This document shows positions 16,686 to 25,805 of a DNA stretch of 64,000 nucleotides, piece after piece. Position 1 is the first letter of the stretch. Each line of letters starts with the position of its first letter. Position numbers and translations under genes: made by a program. Origin of the DNA: GCA-003244245 sp963823755 (GTDB taxonomy: Bacteria > Actinomycetota > Actinomycetes > Mycobacteriales > Pseudonocardiaceae). Where the stretch lies: NCBI GenBank assembly GCA_963823755.1, contig CAWGMP010000007.1, forward strand, positions 62,001-126,000, in the 5' to 3' direction. A model generated the notes under the pieces. The model saw nothing but the letters and a program-made list of their open reading frames with translations, was not told the DNA's origin and did not search any database.

Positions 16686-17252
16686 ATGAACGTGAACGAA
16701 ACAGACGCACGCACCAACGCGGCCGAGAGTCCGTCGCCGTCCCCGCGCTACCGTACGATCCTGGCCGACCCGCCATGGGACATCCAACAGGGTGGCGGCC
16801 GCAATTCGTATGGCGCGGCTCGCCACTACCCGCTCATGACACTCGACGCCATCTGCAACCTCCGAGTAGACCGTCTCGCGGCCGACGATGCGCACCTGTG
16901 GCTATGGGTCACCAACGCCGCCCTCCACGGCGGGCACCAAGTCATGCAGACCTGGGGCTTCACCTACCGCAGCTGCCTCACATGGATCAAACCCCGACTC
17001 GGACTAGGAACCTACCTCCGCAACCAAACCGAACACCTACTGCTAGGGACACGCGGTAAAGCCCCGGTACTATTCCGCGGCCAAGGCACCTGGCTATACG
17101 CCCCACAACAAGAACACAGCCATAAACCCGAAGAACAGTACGCAATCATCGAACGCTGCTCACCAGGCCCCTACCTCGAACTATTCGCCCGACGCAAACA
17201 GCCAGGCTGGCACGTATGGGGAAACGAAGTCACCTGCGACATAGCACTCTAA
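16686..17252 (+). CDS. MT-A70 family N6-adenine DNA methyltransferase
   Basis: The 188-residue protein has the catalytic motif DPPW ('ILADPPWDIQQGGG', near residue 25) and the MT-A70 fold features 'LWLWVTNAALHGG' and 'RSCLTWIKPRLGLGTYLRN'. It methylates adenine N6. No restriction partner is adjacent, so it is an orphan methyltransferase, possibly protecting the element or regulating transfer. It marks the start of the right-hand cargo region. The ATG at 16686 lacks a strong ribosome site. Confidence 0.85.
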   Translation: MNVNETDARTNAAESPSPSPRYRTILADPPWDIQQGGGRNSYGAARHYPLMTLDAICNLRVDRLAADDAHLWLWVTNAALHGGHQVMQTWGFTYRSCLTWIKPRLGLGTYLRNQTEHLLLGTRGKAPVLFRGQGTWLYAPQQEHSHKPEEQYAIIERCSPGPYLELFARRKQPGWHVWGNEVTCDIAL

Positions 17253-17549
17253 CCACGACCTACCCCCGAGCAGGAGAACACGAAAAAAGCCAAACCCGAA
17301 CACCAAACCCATGCCCGCCCGCACCGCCCCCTTCGACTATCGACGATCACACAGAATTCGAGAAAAACATTTAACCCTCCGCGAACCAGGGCGGTCGCAT
17401 AACCGTATTAATCGGGATTCGATTCGGAGCTTTTTCGGTTTTATTTGATTGTCTATAAATAACGTGGCTTCTGTGGTTGTTCAGAGTTATACTTTTTCAT
17501 ACGGAATACAAAAGTATTTCGAAATAGAGAAATATACCAGGAGAAAAAG
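17253..17549 (+). promoter_or_regulatory. AT-rich leader with inverted repeat
   Basis: This 297-bp gap is much lower in GC than its neighbours and holds no gene. It contains an inverted repeat, atactttt (17489-17496) with aaaagtat (17510-17517), lying over the probable promoter of the next gene, and tataaa near 17454. An aggaga site precedes the ATG at 17550. The base composition suggests recently acquired DNA. Confidence 0.4.
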
Positions 17550-17984
17550 ATGTCTAGAAAGATTGGGCTGCCAGGCAGTTATCCAACTATTGAGGTAACG
17601 GAGAGAGCCGCTCCTAGACCATGCTTTCTTATCTTCGAAGTGACTGGCCCAGAGGTATCAGGATTTGTAACATTTAATCTAGAACCTTATTTTAACGGCC
17701 CGGAAGAGGATGTATTCGTTACGTCCGGAAAGGTCTCCCGATGGACCTTCAACGGCCCTCAATTTGGCGACCCGCTGAAAGTTGACGGAGCGCAGCTAGG
17801 ATTCTCCGGCCTCATGCCCCGCGGAAACCCCTTCCCATTAAGAACTAAACTCTTCGGCGAAGGTCTAACATTCGAAGAACCAGGCGTGATGCCACCAGCC
17901 AGCCGCGCATACGCCGCAGCCATTATTGACGCCGTAATTGGGTTATGGTATGAGCTCGACAAAGCCTCAACGAGCCTTTCGTAA
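17550..17984 (+). CDS. Hypothetical protein of low-GC cargo
   Basis: The 144-residue protein has no recognised family. Its sequence is beta-rich in the first half ('CFLIFEVTGPEVSGFVTFNL') and ends in a helix ('AYAAAIIDAVIGLWYELDK'). The gene has clear ribosome site spacing and its codon use is more AT-rich than the surroundings, a sign of transfer. It lies between the methyltransferase and the nuclease-NTPase gene, so a defence-related or immunity role is possible but unsupported. Confidence 0.55.
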   Translation: MSRKIGLPGSYPTIEVTERAAPRPCFLIFEVTGPEVSGFVTFNLEPYFNGPEEDVFVTSGKVSRWTFNGPQFGDPLKVDGAQLGFSGLMPRGNPFPLRTKLFGEGLTFEEPGVMPPASRAYAAAIIDAVIGLWYELDKASTSLS

Positions 17985-18044
17985 TGACGGCCACGCGTAG
18001 ACAGATCGATAAGTTGCGCCACTGCGAGAGGAAAGCCCGTGTTA

Positions 18045-20389
18045 TCAGTGGTCGATGTCGTCGAAGATGCTGCGGTCGGGCTCCGATGACGGCGCGAGGC
18101 TACTACTGCCCTTTATGGGCGGGTTCGCGTCCCACTCATATCGGCTCTCTGGAGGACTTGGCTTGAGCTGGGAGTAAAGATCCCAGGCATTATCAAATGC
18201 CTCGGCCGTTTCGGCGTCTCCTTCATTTTCGAATGCTCTTGAATAGGCGAACAGGGCACTCTCGATCGGGTCGTCTTCTTCGTAGGTGTCGCTCACCCAA
18301 TCTCCGACGACTGTTTCCAGCCTAGGGACAAGCTCGGTGCGCACGGTGTCCATGAGGTGGGCACGTTCGTCGGGTGTGAGGAGGACGCTCCATGCTTTAC
18401 AAGAGAGCCATCCGGGGTCAGGGGTGGTGAGGGCTAGATCTGTCATGCGTTTGATGGCTCGGAGGCGCGAGGGTTCACTAAGCAGGTGGGCTTGGTGCAG
18501 TCGAGCTAGTACGTCGGGTTCTACTACCGCATAAACATAGGACGTGAAGGCTAGCAGGCGTTCTACGAGGTCGGGGTCGACTTCGAGGTAGACGCGTAGG
18601 AACGCATCACTAGAGCGTCGGGCCAAAAAGTTGAGAAATGTACGCTTTACCGCCTCATACTCATGCCGACTTTGTCGCAGTCGTTGTATTGGGCGTTGAC
18701 CGATAGCGGCCAGCCGTTCGGCGACATCTCGGTAGAGTGCGGGGGGTACACGTAGCAATATGCCATGTTGCTCGTCAGCTGCCCGAGTTTCACAGTCCAC
18801 CCGAGTGAGCAACCCCTCGTCAGTGAACCCTGCGAGGACCACGTTCAATAGGTGCGGCTGTACGGAAGCCCAGGCGGCGAAACCTTCCCTCAATGTGGGG
18901 TGCCGAAATGCCCATCCTGGCTTTGCGAATGGCCCGCTAGTCTCCCGTAGGAATGTACTGGTTAGTGATTGAAGAGCCTTAGCGGTTCCGGCCGGAGTAC
19001 TACCGGCTCGGGTGATGAGTTCACGCTGTACATCATCTAGGGCCAGTGGATTTTTTAGACTGCCCTCGTTAGCGGCGGTATAGACCAAAGCGAGGGCCGC
19101 TTGCTCGTTCGAACCGAGCTGGTCATAGACGTCTCGAAGGAACTGCCGGGGGCTCATCATAAATTCCTCGATACCGCACTGAGTGAGAAGCAAGCTCGTC
19201 GTGAAGCTTTGCAGCCCTAGACGGCGGGCCACTTCCGGGCGGAACGGCTTCGCTTCTGCGGCTCGATCGAGAAATTGTTTCATCTGCCGCCGGATCTGGA
19301 TGGGCTGATCCCCGTAGGCGATATGGTTGTACAGGATTTGCCGACGCTCGTCTAGGCTAAGGTCCTCGACATCCACCGTGACGCGCTGTTCACGCAACCG
19401 AGGATAAGCGTACTCCTTGAGCATGCATCGGGCGTCTTCATAAATGTAGCTGCGGGAGGTCAGCACGATTCGTGCGCCTTGGCCTATAGCGGCCATCACA
19501 TGCGACAAACTCCTCGACCAATCATAGGTCAGCTGTTCTTCATGTCGCACTGCACCAAAGGCATCATCGACCCAGAAGAACTGTTCGGGTTCGTGCGGGT
19601 TCCAGTGGGCTACGAGTTCGCTGGCGGTTCTGGCCTTGATGGTCATACAGCCCCAGTTGTCTGCGGCGGCGAGCGCCAGCATTAGGGCGATGACCGACTT
19701 TCCCACCGCCGGCTCGCCTAGCAGTAAAACAAATCCATGATCTTGCAGTGCCTGGGCTGCTTTGCGATAGGGTCAGTAACCACGAAGGTAGCGACCTGAT
19801 CGCGCGCTGACGACATAAGGACCGAAGCCTGGGCATAAGCGCGCTCATCAAGGATCTGCGAAAGGTCACCCAGGCCGTAAACACGCGGCACGAAAAGACG
19901 CAATGCCTGATTAGAGGCAATGATGTCGCACAACCACTGGCCGCCGAGAACGCGCGGATAGTTCACCCCGGCCTCATACAAGCGGTCCCGAATTGTTGCC
20001 TCAGCGCTGCCCGTGACCCGTGCGTTGGTCAACAAAATATAACTACGACACAAGCCCCGGTTTACCAATGCCGAAACCTTGCTGAACTCGTCTTCAAGAG
20101 TCGAGGGAGACAAGGTACTGTCCGGGCTCTTGGTGTGCTTACATTGCAGGACGAACGGACCGGACGGAAGATCCTGCACCCCAGTCGGATTAGACGGGTC
20201 CTGCCAGACACCGTAGAACGCACCGTCGCGTCCGGCATCGTTGGAGTCCGCGAATGCCTGTACCGACTGTCCCCACACCTGGCGTAATACCGCTGCACAC
20301 AAATCCTGAAAAGCCCGCCAACCCAAGGTCTGTAGCTCAAAAGTAGGAGATCCAGGCGCAACGACCCGTCCCGACGATCGCGGCGTCAC
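18045..20389 (-). pseudogene. Mrr-like nuclease fused to nSTAND-type NTPase, frameshifted
   Basis: The first frame starts at GTG 20389, overlapping the stop of the small upstream gene. Its N-terminal domain is a restriction-type nuclease: 'DAGRDGAF' and 'PFVLQCKH' give the D...QxK catalytic pattern of Mrr-like enzymes. After 'FVVTDP' the frame breaks; the next frame continues with 'YRKAAQALQDHGFVLLLG' and the Walker A 'GEPAVGKS', then Walker B 'FFWVDDAF'. Adding one base near 19770 gives a 781-residue protein. Such fusions are anti-phage proteins of the Avs type: phage sensing by the NTPase triggers the nuclease. The break is in a short C run, so an assembly error is possible. Confidence 0.7.
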
Positions 20390-20526
20390 CGGAGCCCATC
20401 GTCGTTCAGGTACGCTGCCAACACCTCGGCGAACGCTTCGTCGTCGTAGCCGGATTCGACCAAGTTCTCCTCGCGCATCCCACACTGTAACCAGCCGATC
20501 AGCTTGACATCTGGGGGGATCGGCAC
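20386..20526 (-). CDS. Small protein upstream of nuclease-NTPase
   Basis: A 46-residue frame ('PPDVKLIGWLQ' to 'EVLAAYLNDDGLR') ends with a TGA overlapping the GTG of the nuclease-NTPase gene, which implies coupling. The start is uncertain; GTG 20526 is one choice, and the open frame continues to 20715. The sequence is acidic and helical. It is likely a co-translated accessory of the defence gene. Confidence 0.4.
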   Translation of the reverse strand: MPIPPDVKLIGWLQCGMREENLVESGYDDEAFAEVLAAYLNDDGLR

Positions 20527-20958
20527 GTCAGCGACGTAGCTTACGGGAGAGGCGTGCGCAGTCGGTGAGGGGTGCTGCCTGAACGGTGATCGCCGCAGCT
20601 GTCCGGCGACGGAGGGACGGATACGGCGCGCGGGCGGACATTCGAATGAGGCTCGTACTGATGGCATGCGAGACCTGGTCAGCTCGCTACCCGATGCGGG
20701 CGACTGGCGGGACATCGCTTAGGGGGCTACACCAGACCCGCAGGACGGATCACCGAGCTTTCGCGTAGTCAGCGGCTGGTCATGGATGTAACCAGCCAGG
20801 TCGAGCAACACATCGGACGACCCACCGCCTCGTAAAGACCTCACCGTGCGCTGCCAGGGGCGATGGCATGGGCTCTGCTTCAACCGGGCACAACAGGATC
20901 GTAAGGGACCACACTGACGGTGTGAGGCAGCGACGCACCCGCCTGTAAGCCACATGGC
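20527..20958. other. Gap of about 430 bp with nothing convincing
   Basis: Short ORFs exist on both strands, but none has a ribosome site or a recognisable sequence. It separates the nuclease-NTPase unit from the Gabija-like unit and probably holds the promoter of the former. Confidence 0.3.
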
Positions 20959-21867
20959 CTACGCATCTCTTGCCAACCATGGCGGATCGGCGAGGGCCCG
21001 TCCGTGTTTTGTCGCCGCTAATTCAATAAGCTCAGGAATCGAGTCGGTTCTGAGGGTGACTGCCTTCCAGGGTGATTCATGGCAGAAAAGCCACGAGACG
21101 CCAGCTTGTGGCACATAGTAGGCTAACGCGCTTGCTGTCGGAGATCTGCCAGCGACAGGAAGAATATGATACCCGTTGGGGTCACCACCGGGCGGGGCGT
21201 GAAAGGTGAATCTTAAACTGTCGGGCGTCGCTTGGCTCAAACCTTCAAGAAACCATGGCCCAACCATCGTAGGGTCAGCGATAAATCGGAATCCCTCACT
21301 CGTTGTTGCCACCCTAGTTAGATATCCGCCCACTGACTCGACCGGATTGAAGCTCAGCAGCCACTGCATCGACGACATGAGCCGAAAAGCGGGGTCCATC
21401 TCTTCCGGCCACTCGTGGTACTGCTGCTGGAAAAGCTCGTATGCATCGTGGTCACCAGACCAGCAACGGCCAACCGAGGACCGTTCTTCAGTAGACCCGG
21501 CGGACACCTTCCAAAGCTGAGGCGAAGAGCCGAGTTCGGCGACAACAAAGGACGCGTAGTCGATATTAACCATCGCTTTTACGAGGTCTTCGACTGACTG
21601 GTCTCGAAATTCGACGAGCCACCGTAACCCAATGTCAGGATTGTCGCCGGTGATACCAACTACTACATCGTCTCGTAGGATCATCAACTTGAGAAGAGCG
21701 TTTTTGAAGACCTGCCGAGTCCACGTCTCATCGAACTTGTGGGTAATTTTGGTGTCCGAGACGAGAGAGATACCGCCGTCGTGAATCTGCGCAACTACGA
21801 GGCTCACGCCGACCGTCCAAGCACCAAGTAGGACCCTTGAGTCATACCCTGCCTGGCGACGTTCCAC
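20959..21867 (-). CDS. Possible Ntn-hydrolase (proteasome-like) protein
   Basis: The 302-residue protein contains 'TVGVSLVVAQIHDGGISLVS' followed by 'DTKIT' and then 'RQVFKNALLKLMILRDDVVV', an arrangement like proteasome beta subunits, where Thr1, an Asp and a Lys are catalytic. The rest is unrecognised. GTG 21867 has a gcggag site at about the right spacing; a TTG at 21909 overlapping the helicase gene is another choice. For activity the N-terminal Thr would need to be exposed by cleavage. It lies just after the helicase gene and is probably part of the same operon. Confidence 0.45.
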   Translation of the reverse strand: MERRQAGYDSRVLLGAWTVGVSLVVAQIHDGGISLVSDTKITHKFDETWTRQVFKNALLKLMILRDDVVVGITGDNPDIGLRWLVEFRDQSVEDLVKAMVNIDYASFVVAELGSSPQLWKVSAGSTEERSSVGRCWSGDHDAYELFQQQYHEWPEEMDPAFRLMSSMQWLLSFNPVESVGGYLTRVATTSEGFRFIADPTMVGPWFLEGLSQATPDSLRFTFHAPPGGDPNGYHILPVAGRSPTASALAYYVPQAGVSWLFCHESPWKAVTLRTDSIPELIELAATKHGRALADPPWLARDA

Positions 21868-21895
21868 AGAAAACTCCGCATCGTTGAATCCTCCA

Positions 21896-23529
21896 CTAGA
21901 GTCGGACAAACGGGGCTACGAGAGCGTGTGGCCGGGTTGGTAGCAGTAAAGTGACTTGGTTGCGTGCTCGGGTCAGCACTACATAGAGCAATCTGCTGGC
22001 GCTTTCGAAGGGTTCATGATCTTTCCCGAAGTAGTCACCGGATCGGAAGAGTGCAATGATGGCGTCCGCTTCGCGGCCCTTGGTTTGGTGAAGGTTCATC
22101 AGCTGTACTGGGGATTTATCGCCGGCGTCGATTTCGGTGAACGACTCGGCGCGCATGACGTCGACTTGGCGGCGTATGGCATCTACAGCTGTACTGGCTC
22201 CGCCGTTTATCGTTAGCAATCGAGTCACTTCAGCGACGGCTCGACGCCACGGTCGATTTCCTCGGCTCAATCCCAGTGCTGGCCAGCTGTCACCTGCGAT
22301 ACGAGCTGCGGTGTCGATATCCGGCGCCTGGGACAGCTGCTCGCGTAGCTCGCCCAGTCGCTTGCCGAGGAGTCCAACAGCGCGACCTGTACCGATTGCA
22401 ATAGCCACCGCTGGTGCCTGCTTACTGCGCACGGTGGATGTATAGAACACCGCCAGGCGCACCAACACCTCCTCCCAGGCAGCCTGGCCGAATGCGAACT
22501 GGAGCATGGTGGTAAACGTGCTCAGTGCCTCACCGTAACTTTCAGATAGGCCAACAACTACGTGATCGACCCCCTTGTCAGTGAGCGCAGCCGACATAGA
22601 AGAGGTGGGTTCGTTGCCGTGCACGAAGATTCCGAATGTTCGTGCACCGTTCTGTCTGCTTTCTTCCATTGCATCACACACCGCGTTGACCGCCGGGTCG
22701 TCATCAATGCCGTTAACGATACGGAGTCGTCCGGCGTCGAGAGCGCAAGACAACGAGGGATGGGAGAAGTTACGCACACGTACGGCTTCGGCCACGGTGG
22801 GCAGCAGCTGCGTGGGATCACGGTGGGAGCCCAGCGGAAGATCGATTTGCACAGCGCTAGGTCGGGCGAGTGCTGTGGTGAGTCGTATAGGGCCGACGCC
22901 TTTCCGCCCCGGCAATCTGTCATAGATCATTTGGTTGCGGTCACCAAGCAACAACAGACGGTTCCCCATGGCCGTGAGGTGTTCGAGCATTGTCCACTGA
23001 TCACTGTCTGTGTCCTGGAACTCGTCACAGATCACCAGGGACCATCGGCGCTGGCCGAGTGGACCAATGTGCGGCAGTTTCAGAATCTTCAGCGCTTCGG
23101 GTAGCAAGTCGTTGTAGGACAAGACATTCGGGTCATCCCTGAACAGCTTGCTTTCAGCTTCGCCCTGCAGAGAAGGACGGGCACCACGACCTGCATAGCG
23201 CCCAAAATCGCAAATAAGCTGCCAGGCTAGCCCGTGAAATGTGAACACGTCGACACGGCTAGCGACCTCGCCGAGAACACCCCTGCTACGACTCAGGATT
23301 TCAGGATTTGGCTGACGGCAGTGCGGCTAAACGTTAAGAACAACACACGCTCGCGGGCGGCCCCTGGTTGTGCGAGTGCGTCTCGTCGAAGAAGGTGGGC
23401 ACGTGCGGCAGCAGCAGCGGTGACCGTCTTACCCGTACCAGCACCACCAAGAACCAGCAGCGTCGGCGCCTGACTATCACACACATCCTGCTGTTTGCCA
23501 ATAGGGCGGTAACCGCTTGCGGTCGTCAT
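21896..23529 (-). pseudogene. gajB: UvrD-like helicase (Gabija GajB-like), frameshifted
   Basis: The first frame (ATG 23529) has 'LGGAGTGKTVTAAAAA', a Walker A. The second, from about 23290, has 'FTFHGLAWQL', Walker B 'VICDEFQDTD', 'GDRNQMIYD' and 'LHQTKGREADAIIALF', UvrD motifs. The frame is broken by an exact tandem repeat of caggattt (23294-23309). Deleting one copy gives an uninterrupted 541-residue protein through 'AVSQIL' and 'SRSRGVLGEV'. The ATG overlaps the nuclease stop by 4 bases. GajB helicases work with GajA in Gabija anti-phage defence. Confidence 0.75.
23294..23309. repeat. 8-bp tandem duplication breaking helicase gene
   Basis: Two exact adjacent copies of caggattt (plus strand) lie at 23294-23301 and 23302-23309. 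The lengths agree: removing one copy leaves 1626 bases, 542 codons. An in-frame gene before the duplication is thus well supported. Such slippage repeats can revert, which would switch the helicase on and off. Confidence 0.8.
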
Positions 23530-25334
23530 AACGTTAACGTCACCGGACCTGCGGCCGTGCCCCGTGCCAGCGCGACAGCGGTGTCCAAGAAGCGGGCAGC
23601 GATAGGATGCACCAATCCCTCAGGAAGCATAGAGAGGTATTGCGCGTGCAGTCCAGAACTGTGCAATGCCTGCGCAATCCTCTTTTCCAGCTTGCCGTCC
23701 TCGATCTGATCGAGGACGGGCAATCCAAGCTGCCACTGTGTGTTCAACTCGGTGAACACATCGATCAAAGCTTGCCGTGAAATTCCGTGAACAAGCGCAA
23801 GCTCGATGGCGAACTTCTCCGGTAAACGCACAACATCGTCAGCGACCTGCTGCACCTTTTTGAATGAGGTATCCGCCCCTCCACCGGATTTGTCGAAGTC
23901 AAGTCCGGCGATCACACGGAATCCCAGCTGGTGAGCCAGTTTGCACACCTTGATCACCTCAGTGTGCCCGTCACCCTCGACCAGGCGAATCCCGTACGCC
24001 GCAGGCGTTGGCTGATCTCGACGCTGGCTCAGTGCGGTCAAAGCCGCGACATCGTGTCGGCCCTCGAACACCACGACCGCACGACTGCTCATGGCTGGGA
24101 GCAACTGGAGATGAAGCTGCCGCAGAATCCTCAGCTCGCGCTTGTCACTGGGCTCGACCAGTTGGTGCACACGGCGCACACCCCCAGCTGCCGATAACCG
24201 GACCATCTCCGAAGGCAGGAAGCTGCGGGCCGCCTCGGGCCGCCGAGTCGACAACCACAACTGGCCACATGAGCCGCGTAGCTCGCGAGCAAGATGCTCG
24301 GCAGCTCCGGCGTCGAGTTGGTCACCAAAGTCATCGCAGACCACCACGGCATCACCCTGCTGCGCGGCACCCAGGGTCTCAGCCGCCGCCAGCACTGCGG
24401 CTGTCGTAGAGCCGTGTCGGCGCAGCGGAAGGGCTTCCGGCGTTCCTAGGCGCAATGCTGGCTGGAGTGCCCGCAGCAGTCCCGCCACCGAGCCACCCTC
24501 GGCGCGAAAACTCACCACGTCCTCGATCGCGGTCTTGGCGCCTACGTCTAGGGTGCTGCGAACCGGCTCGAAGACACCGCTCAGCACGGTGCTGACGACT
24601 TTGGTCGCGCTGAGGCCGTCAGTGGCGCCGTCAACGGCCGCAGATAGCTCTTCCAGCGCGGTGGCCAGATCATCGCCGCCAGAGGTGAGCAGCTTGCGGA
24701 AGGCACTACCTGGCCGCAGTGTGAGTGGCTGACCGGGCTCCAGACACACAAACGGCAGCATCAGGCGATCAGGCCGCCGGACACGGTCATAGGACTCGTC
24801 GTCGGGGTCCGAGGTCTTGGGGTAGTCCACCCAGTGCTCGCCAACCCCCTCCTCGGGATTCCAGCGCAATCGGTAACACAACCGCAGGACTAACTCGTGA
24901 CGATCTTTGTCTAGTTGCTCGGCTGTCGACTCGACCACCAGCGCGTCGTCGTCTCGGTCCCATAGTTCGAGCCGACGGAAGAAGTGCTGTTCCAGTGCTT
25001 CGCCCAGGTCGGCCAGCACAACCTCGACCTCCGCGCGACGGATGTCGGGCGCCGCCTCCGTCGCGTCGTCGCGGGCATCAGGCACATCGCCCCCGCCGGT
25101 ACCGCCACCGTCCGTGCAGACCTCGCCGTCGGTGCCCGTCTGTACAGGCAGGTACACATCGAACTCGTCAGGAGGTGTCCGTGTCGAGTCCGGGCCAAGT
25201 ACCCGCCGAAGGGCCTCAATCAGGTCACTGCGACCCGCGCGGGGCTCCCCCACCACCAGCGCGTGCCGTCCCGGTCGCAGCTCCAGCTCCTGCCAACCAC
25301 GAAAGGCCGAGCTACGCACCTGCCGAATCCGCAT
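23526..25334 (-). CDS. gajA: OLD-family ATPase/TOPRIM nuclease (Gabija GajA-like)
   Basis: The 602-residue protein has an N-terminal ABC-type ATPase start 'VVGEPRAGRSDLIEALRRVL', where Walker A has Arg in place of the usual Lys (GxxxxGRS). A TOPRIM nuclease follows ('VVVFEGRHDVAAL', then 'AGLDFDKSG' as the DxD). This order is that of GajA, a DNA nicking nuclease activated when nucleotides are depleted by phage. It is followed by a UvrD-like helicase, the Gabija pair. The Arg at Walker A could alter ATP sensing. Confidence 0.75.
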   Translation of the reverse strand: MRIRQVRSSAFRGWQELELRPGRHALVVGEPRAGRSDLIEALRRVLGPDSTRTPPDEFDVYLPVQTGTDGEVCTDGGGTGGGDVPDARDDATEAAPDIRRAEVEVVLADLGEALEQHFFRRLELWDRDDDALVVESTAEQLDKDRHELVLRLCYRLRWNPEEGVGEHWVDYPKTSDPDDESYDRVRRPDRLMLPFVCLEPGQPLTLRPGSAFRKLLTSGGDDLATALEELSAAVDGATDGLSATKVVSTVLSGVFEPVRSTLDVGAKTAIEDVVSFRAEGGSVAGLLRALQPALRLGTPEALPLRRHGSTTAAVLAAAETLGAAQQGDAVVVCDDFGDQLDAGAAEHLARELRGSCGQLWLSTRRPEAARSFLPSEMVRLSAAGGVRRVHQLVEPSDKRELRILRQLHLQLLPAMSSRAVVVFEGRHDVAALTALSQRRDQPTPAAYGIRLVEGDGHTEVIKVCKLAHQLGFRVIAGLDFDKSGGGADTSFKKVQQVADDVVRLPEKFAIELALVHGISRQALIDVFTELNTQWQLGLPVLDQIEDGKLEKRIAQALHSSGLHAQYLSMLPEGLVHPIAARFLDTAVALARGTAAGPVTLTL

Positions 25335-25507
25335 AGCGCAGCGTAACCGCCAACACCCAAAGGCAACTCACGGCCCACTTGCAGGGGGGTTACACAACAC
25401 CTATCGGGACGACCCCTCGACGTCTAGACATGCCCCCACCGCTAGCGGTCGCAGTAAAGCGCCTATGACCGGCCAACCCGATCAGGACCGTGGCCTGACG
25501 CCCAGTC

Positions 25508-25529
25508 CACGGTCAAACCACGGTCAAAC
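25508..25529. repeat. Tandem 11-bp repeat at right end of outer element
   Basis: Two copies of cacggtcaaac stand side by side (25508-25518 and 25519-25529), directly before 'gatcaagagg' and the att core. The same position beside the other two cores holds different tandem pairs, as expected for integrase arm-binding sites of different elements. Function inferred. Confidence 0.55.
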
Positions 25530-25564
25530 GATCAAGAGGCCCGATCCCCAAACCGGAGACCGGA

Positions 25565-25628
25565 CCTCTGACCTGCTACAACGTGGTAGCGGGGGTAGGA
25601 TTCGAACCTACGACCTCTGGGTTATGAG
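25565..25628. other. att site (tRNA-fMet 3' duplicate)
   Basis: From 25579 to 25628 the sequence is identical over 50 bp to 42919-42968, the 3' half of tRNA-fMet from the anticodon through CCA; identity resumes on the left (25565-25577) after one mismatch. Beyond 25628 it diverges from the tRNA. It is the hybrid site between outer and inner elements. A partial terminator-like sequence (25531-25570) precedes it. Confidence 0.8.
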
Positions 25629-25759
25629 GGCCTAACTGCCGTCCTTCCCGCGTGCCGCGAGCTGTCCCACGAGTCTCCCCTTTGGCGTATTATCGCAGGT
25701 AGAGAGCCTGTCAGCGTTCCACGCCGCACCCGTGAGTGTTTCCTGCTGACGCAGGGCGT

Positions 25760-25781
25760 TGATGACAACCTGATGACAAAT
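25760..25781. repeat. Tandem 11-bp repeat inside left end of inner element
   Basis: tgatgacaacc and tgatgacaaat are adjacent (25760-25781) followed by 'gatcac', close to the pair tgatgacaaac/tgatgacaaac plus 'gatcaag' at the other end (42848-42869). Two near-identical pairs at both inner ends of one element support an arm-site role for its integrase. Confidence 0.55.
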
Positions 25782-25805
25782 GATCACTGGAGAGGAGTGA
25801 CCACC

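Larger units (their letters stand above)
1..25628. mobile_element. Outer integrated element (right portion; left end outside window)
   Basis: This stretch carries a transfer module (coupling-type ATPase, replication-relaxation protein, excisionase at 13.1-16.6 kb), several XRE-family regulators, small coupled ORFs and a defence island at its right end. Its right boundary is the tRNA-fMet 3' duplicate at 25579-25628, immediately preceded by a tandem 11-bp repeat resembling integrase arm sites. No integrase for it lies in the window; by analogy with the inner element it would sit at the left end, outside the window. No relaxase or type IV channel genes are recognisable, so whether it is conjugative, mobilisable or defective is open. 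Confidence 0.7.
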
